Assembly (NCBI GenBank): GCA_910587375.1
Contig: CAJULR010000035.1
Coordinates: forward strand, 1 to 64,000
From: Candidatus Gastranaerophilales bacterium
Lineage (GTDB): Bacteria; Cyanobacteriota; Vampirovibrionia; Gastranaerophilales; Gastranaerophilaceae
Direction of reading: 5' to 3'
DNA: 64,000 nucleotides
The position numbers were made by a program, and so were the translations under genes. The number at the start of each line of letters is the position of its first letter. Position 1 is the stretch's first letter. The notes below the pieces were generated by a model. The model did no database searches. It had not been told where the DNA came from and worked only from the letters and a program-made list of their open reading frames with translations. This document shows, one piece after another, positions 53,892 through 62,024 of this stretch.

Positions 53892-54027
53892 TTTTTCTTT
53901 TCTTTCTTAATTTTCTATACACTTCTTATTTTCTTAAATTTTATAATAAATACGGTTGAATGTACAGAAATATTAAACTTGTTAACATCAAGCCGCAAGA
54001 TTATTTTTTCACAAGCCTTTAAAAAAT

Positions 54028-55125
54028 ATGAAAATTAACAATATAACTTCCCCAAATTTTAAAGGATATGACGCAGTGCCTCTAAAGGCGCTTCATATGG
54101 GCACTTTGCATAAAAGAATTGAACAGGAATTAAGGCAAATCGCCCAAAATGAAGGATTTGAGGTTAAAGCTTCAGGTTATAATGAATCTTTTAACCAGGA
54201 TTTTAAGGTAATTTTAAACCAAAACGGCACCCCGCACCTTAAAATGCAGGCAAATATGGAAATTTTCGGGCCCCACCTTTCAGACATCGAAAAACAATAC
54301 GGTATGAAAACCACAATGAGCCCCATGTTCAGTCATAAAAACGGTTTCGTTTCAGGCGGAAATTTCTTTTTAGGTAAAAAACCGGACGGCACAAAATGGA
54401 TATTAATCGGAGCTGCAGACCAAAAATTCGGCAAAGATATAGATAAAATTTCAGAATTTTACGGTGTAGATAAGGAAAATATTCATTTTATCGCACAACA
54501 AGACTATCATCTTGATATGTCTATTCGCCCGATAGGTTATCCTTATGTTCTTGTAAACAGCCCAAAGATGGCAAATAAAAATAAAGAAAAAATAAGAGGC
54601 AAACAAAGACAAACCGGACCAAATTTTGACGCCCTTATAAAAGCACGGACAAGAGAATACGAAAAAATGGGCATTCCAAAAGAAAATATACACTTTACAA
54701 TCCCCGAAAATGCAGGCAAAAGTAACGAGGAAATTAAAATTAAAGCGTTTAAGCAGGAGATTGAAACTCTTGAGAATGCAGGCTTTTGCCCAATTCCAAT
54801 TGGCGGTGTGTATGATGACGGGGTTAATTTTTTAAACGCAGTTGTAAATATACACCCTGACGGCACAATTTCATATATTACAAACTCTTCAAAAAGCACA
54901 AATCCGCTTGATACAAAGTTTCAAAGGCTTTTTGAAAAAGATTTAAGAAAAAAATTAAAAGAGCTTGAAACCAAAGACCCAAATGCGCCAAAGCTTAGAG
55001 ATGTTTACTTTGTTGAAGGCGAACTTTATGATTTTGGAAATGAAATGACAGAAAACATTCTTGAAGGCTCAGGCGGAATTCACTGCATGACCCTTGAAGA
55101 GCCAAATTTTGAAGCTTGGGGCTAA
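54028..55125 (+). CDS. Pentein-fold deiminase-like protein with N-terminal F-x-G tag
   Basis: A 365-residue protein. Three blocks match guanidino-group-modifying enzymes (arginine/agmatine/peptidylarginine deiminases): S-G-G-N-F-F (109-114), D-Y-H-L-D-M (159-164) with the His-x-Asp pair, and G-S-G-G-I-H-C-M-T (347-355) with the nucleophilic C353. I cannot tell whether the substrate is a free or a protein-bound guanidine. Residues 8-13 (S-P-N-F-K-G) are the tag shared with three other proteins here; there is no classical signal peptide. If exported, it could act on host proteins. Family moderately sure, substrate unknown. Confidence 0.65.
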   Translation: MKINNITSPNFKGYDAVPLKALHMGTLHKRIEQELRQIAQNEGFEVKASGYNESFNQDFKVILNQNGTPHLKMQANMEIFGPHLSDIEKQYGMKTTMSPMFSHKNGFVSGGNFFLGKKPDGTKWILIGAADQKFGKDIDKISEFYGVDKENIHFIAQQDYHLDMSIRPIGYPYVLVNSPKMANKNKEKIRGKQRQTGPNFDALIKARTREYEKMGIPKENIHFTIPENAGKSNEEIKIKAFKQEIETLENAGFCPIPIGGVYDDGVNFLNAVVNIHPDGTISYITNSSKSTNPLDTKFQRLFEKDLRKKLKELETKDPNAPKLRDVYFVEGELYDFGNEMTENILEGSGGIHCMTLEEPNFEAWG

Positions 55126-55259
55126 AATTTTCAACTTACAATAATCAGCCAAATGTTTAAAGCACTCTGTTTACTTACGCCAAAGAACGGTTTGCTATTT
55201 ATGTTACAGTCTGTTAAGATAGTGAATATCTACATTATGCCAAAAAGAAAGGCAATTTT

Positions 55260-56183
55260 TTGACAATTAATAAAATAATGCGGGCAGCGCTTGCGGCTTT
55301 ATCTCACCCTGAGATTGACATTAAAAAAACTTATCCGCTTGCAAGGGAGCTCGATAAAATAAAGGCCTGGCGCTTTGAAAAAACAGGGTTATACCGCATT
55401 TTAGAACATGAAATATTATCTAAAAACCATAAAGTCCCCGTTAGAATTTTTACGCCGCAAGAAAACAAAACAAATAAACTGCTGTTGTTTTTCCACGGCG
55501 GAGGCTGGGTTACAGGAAATATAGACAGCTATAACGGCGTCTGTTCCGATATGGCAAGAATAACAGGCTGCACAGTTGCTTCCGTTGATTATCGCCTTGC
55601 CCCTGAATATAAATTCCCTTGTGGGCTTGAAGATTGCTATGCAGCAGCAAAAGAAATGTTTTTAAACAACAGCCTTCTTGATATAAAATCTGAAAACATA
55701 GTCCTTATAGGGGACAGCGCCGGGGGAAACCTCGCTTGTGCAGTGTCACTTTTGGCGCGTGATAGAAAAGAATTTTTCCCCAAAAAACAAATTTTAATTT
55801 ACCCCTTGACGGCCAATAATCATTCTGAAACCTCCCCCTTTAAATCTGTAAAAGAAAACGGCACAGGATATCTTTTAACATCTAAAAACATTGAAGGCTT
55901 TATGGAACTTTACATATCAAAAAAAGAAGATATGAAAAACCCTTATCTTGCCCCGCTTTTAGCAAAAGATTTTTCAAACCTGCCAAAAACGCTTGTTGTT
56001 ACGGCAGAATATTGCCCGCTTCGAGATGAGGGGGAAGAATATGGACGAAAAATACAAGAGGCCGGAGGATATGCACAAATTGTAAGAATTCAAGACGCCA
56101 TCCACGGATATTTTTCCCTTCCTGTAAAATTTAAACAGGTGAAAGAAACTTACGACATTATCAACAATTTTTTAGAGGAGTAA
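55260..56183 (+). CDS. Alpha/beta-hydrolase (acetyl-esterase/HSL family)
   Basis: A 307-residue hydrolase of the hormone-sensitive-lipase group. The oxyanion-hole motif H-G-G-G (about 79-82), the nucleophile elbow G-D-S-A-G-G (about 150-155), and a late D...H (A-I-H-G-Y) give the triad. The TTG start is supported by AAAGG 7 nt upstream; an ATG six codons later is possible. It is followed after 5 bp by a condensation-type enzyme, suggesting joint work on an acyl ester. Confidence 0.85.
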   Translation: MTINKIMRAALAALSHPEIDIKKTYPLARELDKIKAWRFEKTGLYRILEHEILSKNHKVPVRIFTPQENKTNKLLLFFHGGGWVTGNIDSYNGVCSDMARITGCTVASVDYRLAPEYKFPCGLEDCYAAAKEMFLNNSLLDIKSENIVLIGDSAGGNLACAVSLLARDRKEFFPKKQILIYPLTANNHSETSPFKSVKENGTGYLLTSKNIEGFMELYISKKEDMKNPYLAPLLAKDFSNLPKTLVVTAEYCPLRDEGEEYGRKIQEAGGYAQIVRIQDAIHGYFSLPVKFKQVKETYDIINNFLEE

Positions 56184-56188
56184 AAAAA

Positions 56189-57478
56189 ATGAACAACGTT
56201 TTGCCAAAATGGAAGCGTCTTGATAATGCCGCAAAAATATTCCCGTCAAGCAGCAGTGCTATTGATTCTAAAGTGTTTCGTCTTGCATGCGAACTTAAAG
56301 ATTTAATTGACCCAAAAATTTTACAAGCGGCACTTGATAAAACTATGGAAAAATTCCCTTTCTTTCAATCTGTTATGAAAAGGGGAGTATTTTGGTATTA
56401 CCTTGAAGAGTGTGATATAAAGCCCGTTGTGCAGCCCGAAACAGAGGCCCCATGCCAGCCTATTTACAACAACAATAAGAAAAATCTTTTATTTCGCGTT
56501 CTGTATTTTAAAAAACGCATAAGCCTTGAGATGTATCACGTTTTAACAGACGGCACAGGGGCTTTACAGTTTTTATGTATGCTTGTATATTACTACATTC
56601 TTGAAAAATACAAAGACGACTTTAAGGACACAATTCCAGCCTTCAACCAAGTTTCAACCCTTTTTCAAAAAGAAGATGACAGCTTTAGAAAATATTATAA
56701 AAAGCCGGAAAATTCAAGCAGCCTTCAAAAACACAAAGCCTATCATATAAAAGGAGAACGCCTGCCGGATAATAATATAGGAATAATTGAAGGGAGAATG
56801 TCTTTAAAATCGCTTCTTGAATATTCAAGAGGGATGAAAGTGACTCTGACAGAGCTTATGACGGCGGTTTTTATCCAATCTATACACAAAGAAATGAGCG
56901 AAAGGGAGCAAAATAAGCCCATCGTTATAACTATCCCGGTAAATTTAAGAAGTTATTTCCCGTCTGAATCAGCCAGGAATTTCTTTACAACAATAAGCAC
57001 AAGTTATAACTTCAGCAAACAGGAAAACAGCCTTGATAAAATAATAGAGCACATCAGAGAAGGCTTTCAAAAAGAGTTACAGGAAGAAAAAATAAGACAG
57101 AAAATGAACACTTTAAGCGCACTTGAGCACAGCATTCCAATTCGAATACTTCCTCTTATTATAAAAGATACAATTCTCCAAATCGCCTCAATGCTTGAAG
57201 AAAGGTCTTCTACTGCCTCATTTTCAAATATAGGAAAGGTTTCAATGCCAAGCGGGATGGAAAAATATATTCGCCTCTTTGACGCATTCACATCCCCAAA
57301 CATCCTGCAAGCCTGCGCCTGTTCTTTTGGGGACAATTACGTTTTAAGCTTTGCCACTCCATTTGAAAATCACAATATAGAATGTACATTCTTTAGGCGC
57401 CTTAGTGAAATGGGAATTGAAACAGAAATTACAACAAGCGGGGAAACAAAATGCAATATTGTGAAAAATGTAAAGTAA
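56189..57478 (+). CDS. Condensation-domain/alcohol acyltransferase-like protein
   Basis: A 429-residue protein with the H-x-x-x-D-G active-site motif (M-Y-H-V-L-T-D-G) near residue 117, as in condensation domains, PapA5 and alcohol O-acetyltransferases. These enzymes use acyl thioesters to acylate alcohols or amines. No carrier-protein or adenylation gene is near. The end overlaps the next gene by 28 bp. Confidence 0.75.
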   Translation: MNNVLPKWKRLDNAAKIFPSSSSAIDSKVFRLACELKDLIDPKILQAALDKTMEKFPFFQSVMKRGVFWYYLEECDIKPVVQPETEAPCQPIYNNNKKNLLFRVLYFKKRISLEMYHVLTDGTGALQFLCMLVYYYILEKYKDDFKDTIPAFNQVSTLFQKEDDSFRKYYKKPENSSSLQKHKAYHIKGERLPDNNIGIIEGRMSLKSLLEYSRGMKVTLTELMTAVFIQSIHKEMSEREQNKPIVITIPVNLRSYFPSESARNFFTTISTSYNFSKQENSLDKIIEHIREGFQKELQEEKIRQKMNTLSALEHSIPIRILPLIIKDTILQIASMLEERSSTASFSNIGKVSMPSGMEKYIRLFDAFTSPNILQACACSFGDNYVLSFATPFENHNIECTFFRRLSEMGIETEITTSGETKCNIVKNVK

Positions 57479-58116
57479 AAATCACAGGAATAAACCAATG
57501 CTGCCCGCTTTGCAAGGGCGATTTAACCGGAAATCAGGATGAAACTACGAAAGTCTTCCCAAAGGCCAAATTAAAAAAGCAAAGCAAACACATTCTTTTA
57601 AAGACTTTTTTGCTTTGCTCCGTCATTGCCGCATTCATATGCGCCGCCTTAAATATCAGTCTTAAAGCCCAAGGGCTGTGGTCGCTTTTTGTTTTTGCAG
57701 GGCTAATAAGTATTTGGCTTATAATCGGAATAGTTTTTAAAAAACGTCAAAACCCAATGAGAACAATACTTTGTTTTAGCCTTATTACTTCTTTGCTTGC
57801 CCTTCTTTGGGATGTTATGACAGGTTTCTTTGGCTGGTCAACAAACTTTGTGCTTCCGTTTTTATACACTTTTACAATAGTTATAACATCTTTAACAATC
57901 CCAATTTTTCGCCTTAAAAAAGAAGATTATCTGTTTTATCTTTCTATCGAAGCTTTTTTAGGAATTATTCCTTTGGTTTTGCTTCTTTTAAACATCATAA
58001 AAACCGCCTGGCCCTCCGCAATTTGCGCTGCGTCAAGCTTTATAACCCTTGCGGCACTTGTAATCTTCAACGGCCCTGCTTTTAAAGAAGAATTAAGCAG
58101 AAGATTTCACATTTAA
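57451..58116 (+). CDS. DUF6320-type zinc-ribbon membrane protein
   Basis: A 221-residue protein starting with a zinc ribbon (C-E-K-C...C-C-P-L-C, residues 4-22) and then about six membrane helices. I recognise this as the DUF6320 type that follows alpha/beta-hydrolase and condensation-like genes in Firmicutes. Function unknown; its overlap of 28 bp with the previous gene indicates coupling. It is convergent with the kinase-like gene after 3 bp. Confidence 0.65.
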   Translation: MQYCEKCKVKITGINQCCPLCKGDLTGNQDETTKVFPKAKLKKQSKHILLKTFLLCSVIAAFICAALNISLKAQGLWSLFVFAGLISIWLIIGIVFKKRQNPMRTILCFSLITSLLALLWDVMTGFFGWSTNFVLPFLYTFTIVITSLTIPIFRLKKEDYLFYLSIEAFLGIIPLVLLLLNIIKTAWPSAICAASSFITLAALVIFNGPAFKEELSRRFHI

Positions 58117-58119
58117 ACT

Positions 58120-59361
58120 TTATACAATAGTATCAAGGGTTTTAGCATACTCATCCGTTAATTTTTTCATAATTTCCGGGTCTTTTCTCTCGATTTTTTC
58201 TTTTAAGGTGCCATTTACCCGCTTCCAGCTTGAAAAAAGCTCAAGACAATCTCTGTAATATACTTCCCTGTTAATATCTCCCGTCTGAACCGCAACAAAA
58301 AGCCGTGATTTAAAAAATTCAATACATTCTTTTGTATACTCTTCCAACTGTTTTGGGTTTATTCTCCCCGTGTCACTGAATTGGCTTTGTTCATGCATAA
58401 AATGGGACATCTGTATTTTTCTTGCCTCTGAAAGCACGATGTCTTTTGGAACTTTTCCGTTTCTGTTTTTCTTTAAAAGGTTTGAATGTACAAGCTCATG
58501 GGTTGAAATTTCTTTTGCAATCTCTGAAAAATCGCTCTCGTGTGCAAAATTCCTGAAAAAATCATACATTTTCCCATGGTATAAGCCCTTAATTTGAAGA
58601 TAATCGTTAAAAAGCTCTGATACATCTTCATTTGCGCCGTTTAAATATGGACAAAACGTGTAAAATTCAAATGAACGCAGGCTGCTTGGAAGGGCTGATG
58701 TGTCTGATTGGTGGCAGTTTGCGCCTGTGTCTTTTTTAATTATCGTTTTTTCAATCATATCATCGATATTTTCTAAAACCGAATATTCAAAATCAAAAAG
58801 TCCGGCCTTATCTTCTGTAAGTTTTATATTTCCGCCGTTAAAATCGTAGTTCATAAAGCGAATTCTGTCACTATAGCCATTGTTGGACGAGCCCTCAATC
58901 AGCATTCCCATATCCATCTGCGCTATAATTCCAACCAAAGACACAAGGTTTTCTTTTGTAAAGGGCGATTTTATACTATCAGGCTCTTTACCGTCCACTT
59001 TTGTAGAAACAAGATAGGTAGAATCCCCGTCTGTAAAAGCATACATCCCAAGTTGCGAATTATTAAACATTAAACCGTTATCAAACAAGGTATCAAGAGT
59101 TCTTATTTCCCTTGAAGGGTCGTCGCTGAAGGCTTCTTTTCCTTTATATTTTTTTACAACCAAATCTTCACCAAGAAAAAACGCATAGCCGTTATATCCT
59201 TCCATCACATTTTTTGCGGTTTTTTCAGCCTCTAACGCTTTTTCAATGTCTTTTTCTTTAGGATTCATTGCAATCGGGGTGATGTTTCTGCCGTTTCTTG
59301 AATAGGGCGGCTTAATTCCTGCAAAAGCAGGGCTTAATTTTTGCAAATTAAACGTAATCAT
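58120..59361 (-). CDS. Kinase-fold-like protein with N-terminal F-x-G tag
   Basis: A 413-residue protein. V-V-K-K at about 68-71 (K70 as catalytic Lys), E85, M-N-Y-D-F-N-G-G-N-I (D173 and N178) and L-F-D-F-E-Y (D190) follow the order of APH/choline kinase-type phosphotransferases (H-x-D-x-x-x-x-N and D-F-E), with N-Y-D replacing H-G-D. The C-terminal half (about 200-413) is helical and not recognised. Residues 10-15 (S-P-A-F-A-G) are the shared tag. No signal peptide is visible. A 24-bp near-perfect palindrome lies upstream. Whether it is active is unknown. Confidence 0.6.
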   Translation of the reverse strand: MITFNLQKLSPAFAGIKPPYSRNGRNITPIAMNPKEKDIEKALEAEKTAKNVMEGYNGYAFFLGEDLVVKKYKGKEAFSDDPSREIRTLDTLFDNGLMFNNSQLGMYAFTDGDSTYLVSTKVDGKEPDSIKSPFTKENLVSLVGIIAQMDMGMLIEGSSNNGYSDRIRFMNYDFNGGNIKLTEDKAGLFDFEYSVLENIDDMIEKTIIKKDTGANCHQSDTSALPSSLRSFEFYTFCPYLNGANEDVSELFNDYLQIKGLYHGKMYDFFRNFAHESDFSEIAKEISTHELVHSNLLKKNRNGKVPKDIVLSEARKIQMSHFMHEQSQFSDTGRINPKQLEEYTKECIEFFKSRLFVAVQTGDINREVYYRDCLELFSSWKRVNGTLKEKIERKDPEIMKKLTDEYAKTLDTIV

Positions 59362-59405
59362 TTCTCAAATATCCTGTTTTCCTAACAACACAAAAAAGTT
59401 AAAAC

Positions 59406-59429
59406 ATGTGAAAAAAATTTTTTGCACAT
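59406..59429. promoter_or_regulatory. A-tract palindrome upstream of the kinase-like gene
   Basis: ATGTG at 59406-59410 and CACAT at 59425-59429 flank A- and T-runs; the 24 bp are a palindrome with a single mismatched pair, 45 bp before the start. Candidate operator. A similar A-tract palindrome precedes the 73-residue tagged gene. Confidence 0.35.
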
Positions 59430-59512
59430 ATTTTGACCCGGCTTTGTATTTAATTCCCCCAATGCAAACAAAATACAGCAAATCAACCATACCCGGCAGA
59501 TTTTGGAGCGAA

Positions 59513-59613
59513 GAAGGTTTGAAATAAGAACACTGTCGCGAAGCACTCCGTTTCAAGTTAACGAACTAATGTTAATGTGAAACAGACCGCCCTGTGTTCG
59601 TTTTCAAACCTTT
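59513..59613. ncRNA. Candidate structured RNA in the 59362-59723 gap
   Basis: This gap of 360 bp has no convincing gene. AAGGTTTGAAA (59514-59524) pairs with TTTCAAACCTT (59602-59612), GAACAC (59528-59533) with GTGTTC (59594-59599), and then, beyond an asymmetric bubble, GTTTCA (59550-59555) with TGAAAC (59578-59583) and GTTAAC (59557-59562) with 59571-59576, closed by an 8-nt loop. Long helix, central bubble and terminal hairpin are the plan of 6S RNA, but the length is about 100 nt. The strand is not settled. Confidence 0.45.
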
Positions 59614-59657
59614 GAAGAGAGAAAATCGACTTCATACAGAGCTACATTCAAATATAT

Positions 59658-59682
59658 AAAATCCTTTCATTTCAAGGGTTTT
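59658..59682 (-). terminator. Likely terminator of the aminotransferase gene
   Basis: AAAATCCTT (59658-59666) and AAGGGTTTT (59674-59682) form a 9-bp stem with one G-U pair and a 7-nt loop, 42 bp after the stop; on the minus strand it runs into an A/T-rich tract. Confidence 0.5.
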
Positions 59683-59723
59683 AGAGTTCATTGGACAGCT
59701 GAAGTTTTTGAACCGATAGATAA

Positions 59724-60908
59724 TTATATCTCCGCCAGCAATTCGCCAAGACGCTTTATACCCTCTTCAATTGTTTCACAATCCGCATTTGTGTAATTCA
59801 AACGCATTGTGTTAACATCCTTTTTGTTAATATAAAATGGGTCGCCCGGAACAAACGCCACTTTCTTTTCAAGCGCTTTTGGAAACAATTTCAACGAACT
59901 TACACCCTCAGGCAAGGTCACCCAAAGGAACATTCCGCCGTCAGGGCGCGTATATTTAACGTTTTTTGGAAAATATTTATCCATGGCACTAAGCATAGCA
60001 TGCGCCTGTTTCTTATAAAGCTCCGTTATTTTTGCAATATGGGATTCAAAGTTGTTTGTCATAAGATAATCCCAAATTAAATACTGTGAAAACACGTTTG
60101 TATGAAGGTCTGAAGCCTCTTTTGCAATTGAAATATGCTTTAAAAGCTCCTTGTTTTCTGAAAGGATAAACCCTGTCCTCATGCCGGGTGTTACAACCTT
60201 TGAAAAAGACCCCAAAACTATACTGTTTTTGAATTTGCCGGCCCCAATATATGGCAGGTGCTTCCCTGTGAAGCGAAGTTCGCCGTATGGGTCATCTTCA
60301 ATTAAAACAATGTCTTTATCTTTTATAATTTCAAAAATTTCTTCCCTGTTTTCAGCTGAATACGTAAGCCCTGTCGGGTTTTGAAATTCAGGAATTGCAT
60401 ACATCATCTTGATGTCATTTTTAAGAACATCCTTTAATTGAGCCGTATTCAGGCCATTTTCGGCTAAATCAACCGTGTAAAATTTCGGCTGATACTGTGA
60501 AAACACTTGAATTGCGCCAAGATAGCTCGGCTTTTCCAAAATAACACCGTCATTTTTGTCTAATAAAGCCTTAGAAATTAAGTCTAAAGCCTGCTGGGAG
60601 CCTGTTGTAATTAAAACGTTGTCTTCTGTATAGTTTAAGCCGAATTTTTTATTATATCTGTCTGCAATATATTTTCTAAGTTCAACAATTCCTGCCGTTA
60701 TAGAATACTGAAAAACCGTGCTGCCAAAGGTTTTTACAATGCTGTCCATAGATTTTAAAAGCTCTTCCTGCGGAAAAGAAACCGGGTTTGGAAGGCCGCC
60801 TGCAAAAGAGATGATTTCAGGGTCCATCGCCGTTTTTAAAATGCTTCTTACAAAAGAAGACGGCGTAGACAAAATTCTTTCAGACAGCAGGTTTTCCATT
60901 GTTTTCAT
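59724..60908 (-). CDS. PLP-dependent aminotransferase (2-aminoadipate/aromatic aminotransferase type)
   Basis: A 394-residue fold-type I enzyme of the LysN/KAT/MocR-like group. I-S-F-A-G-G-L-P-N-P-V-S-F-P near the N-terminus, I-T-T-G-S-Q-Q-A-L-D (phosphate), P-E-F-Q-N-P-T-G, E-D-D-P-Y-G-E-L and G-S-F-S-K-V-V-T-P-G-M-R with the PLP lysine are present. The ATG at 60908 has GGGAG 6 nt before it; a longer frame begins at 60941. The amino acid substrate is not readable from sequence. It stands alone. Confidence 0.88.
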   Translation of the reverse strand: MKTMENLLSERILSTPSSFVRSILKTAMDPEIISFAGGLPNPVSFPQEELLKSMDSIVKTFGSTVFQYSITAGIVELRKYIADRYNKKFGLNYTEDNVLITTGSQQALDLISKALLDKNDGVILEKPSYLGAIQVFSQYQPKFYTVDLAENGLNTAQLKDVLKNDIKMMYAIPEFQNPTGLTYSAENREEIFEIIKDKDIVLIEDDPYGELRFTGKHLPYIGAGKFKNSIVLGSFSKVVTPGMRTGFILSENKELLKHISIAKEASDLHTNVFSQYLIWDYLMTNNFESHIAKITELYKKQAHAMLSAMDKYFPKNVKYTRPDGGMFLWVTLPEGVSSLKLFPKALEKKVAFVPGDPFYINKKDVNTMRLNYTNADCETIEEGIKRLGELLAEI

Positions 60909-61048
60909 AGTTTTCTCCCGTTTTAGTTTTAAAATCTGCAAAATTAAAAAGCAAAAAGCTCTTAATTCTTCGGCTATACCATTATATACCTCATGTAAAA
61001 TTCAAACAAGGTTTTTTTAATATATTTGTGCATATGACAAAAAAATAA

Positions 61049-61054
61049 TATAAT
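61049..61054 (+). promoter_or_regulatory. -10 element 7 nt before the matrixin-like gene (leaderless)
   Basis: TATAAT, 7 nt, then ATG at 61062, with no ribosome binding site. Confidence 0.4.
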
Positions 61055-61061
61055 CAAGAAT

Positions 61062-61961
61062 ATGAAAAAATTATTAATTTACGCTTTTGTTGCCTTCTTG
61101 GCCTGGAAATTCTTTACAACAGCAGAGTTTGTGAATTTTGGGTTCAACAAAGGAGAAAACATTTTCAAAAAATCACCTGCGCCAAAGCTTGCCCCACATT
61201 GCGTTGAATTGCTTAATAATTCCGCATACGACCGCGCAATTTCCTGTTACAAAAGAGAATTAATAAGCGACAGAAACAGTCCCGAGCTTCACTTTTACAT
61301 TGCCTATGCATATTTTGAAAACAAAAATTATGCCTCCGCTGAGTTTCATACAAACTATATCATTAAAAATTTGCAAAAATCTGAATATTTAAACCACGCA
61401 ATTTCACTCAACAGGGCGGCTCAAAATATCCTGCAACAGAAAAAAATACTTGAAACATCAGATTCGCCGGATTATTACAGCGAAATTAAAACTCCCGTAC
61501 ATTGGGGCAGTATGCCGATTAATGTCTGGATACAACACACCAGCAATAATTTCAACCTTAGAAACGCTTTCAGCACTTGGCAGGCAGCACTTTACCCGAC
61601 AATAAGCTTTAAATTTGTTGACAGGCCCGAACAAGCCCATATTTCAGTAATTTTTGACGACCCTAAAAAACATTGCAACTCGGAAAATGCCGCAGGCTGC
61701 ACCTCCGTTAGCGTCTTTAAGCACGACCAGACAAGACTTTATAAGGCTGAAATTTACCTTGCATATTACGCTTACGTTGGAAGAAGGTTCTCAGACAATG
61801 AACTTTACGGCGTTTTATGCCATGAAATAGGCCATGCACTTGGAATAATGGGCGGACACAGCAAAAATAAAAGTGACATTATGTACCCGAGCACCGATAA
61901 TTACAACACACGCCCCACCCTGCGCGACATCCGCACAATTGAGCGCATATATGGAAAATAA
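61062..61961 (+). CDS. TPR-containing matrixin-like zinc metalloprotease
   Basis: A 299-residue protein with an N-terminal membrane helix or signal anchor (about 1-20), a TPR-like region (about 45-125), and an M10-type protease domain. The zinc motif is H-E-I-G-H-A-L-G-I-M-G-G-H-S followed by D-I-M-Y-P, the Met-turn. The usual metzincin motif HExxHxxGxxH has its third His at position 11; here it is at 13, so two residues are inserted. The protein probably acts outside the cytoplasm. It is alone between the aminotransferase and the XRE gene. Confidence 0.82.
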   Translation: MKKLLIYAFVAFLAWKFFTTAEFVNFGFNKGENIFKKSPAPKLAPHCVELLNNSAYDRAISCYKRELISDRNSPELHFYIAYAYFENKNYASAEFHTNYIIKNLQKSEYLNHAISLNRAAQNILQQKKILETSDSPDYYSEIKTPVHWGSMPINVWIQHTSNNFNLRNAFSTWQAALYPTISFKFVDRPEQAHISVIFDDPKKHCNSENAAGCTSVSVFKHDQTRLYKAEIYLAYYAYVGRRFSDNELYGVLCHEIGHALGIMGGHSKNKSDIMYPSTDNYNTRPTLRDIRTIERIYGK

Positions 61962-62024
61962 TGGGGTTAATAGCAATAATCAGTCAAATACAAATAGCTC
62001 AATGCTATTTTTAGAATATATGTT

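Noticed and set aside
56189..57478. Non-ribosomal peptide synthetase cluster
   Set aside because: Only a single condensation-like protein is present; there are no adenylation or carrier domains nearby.
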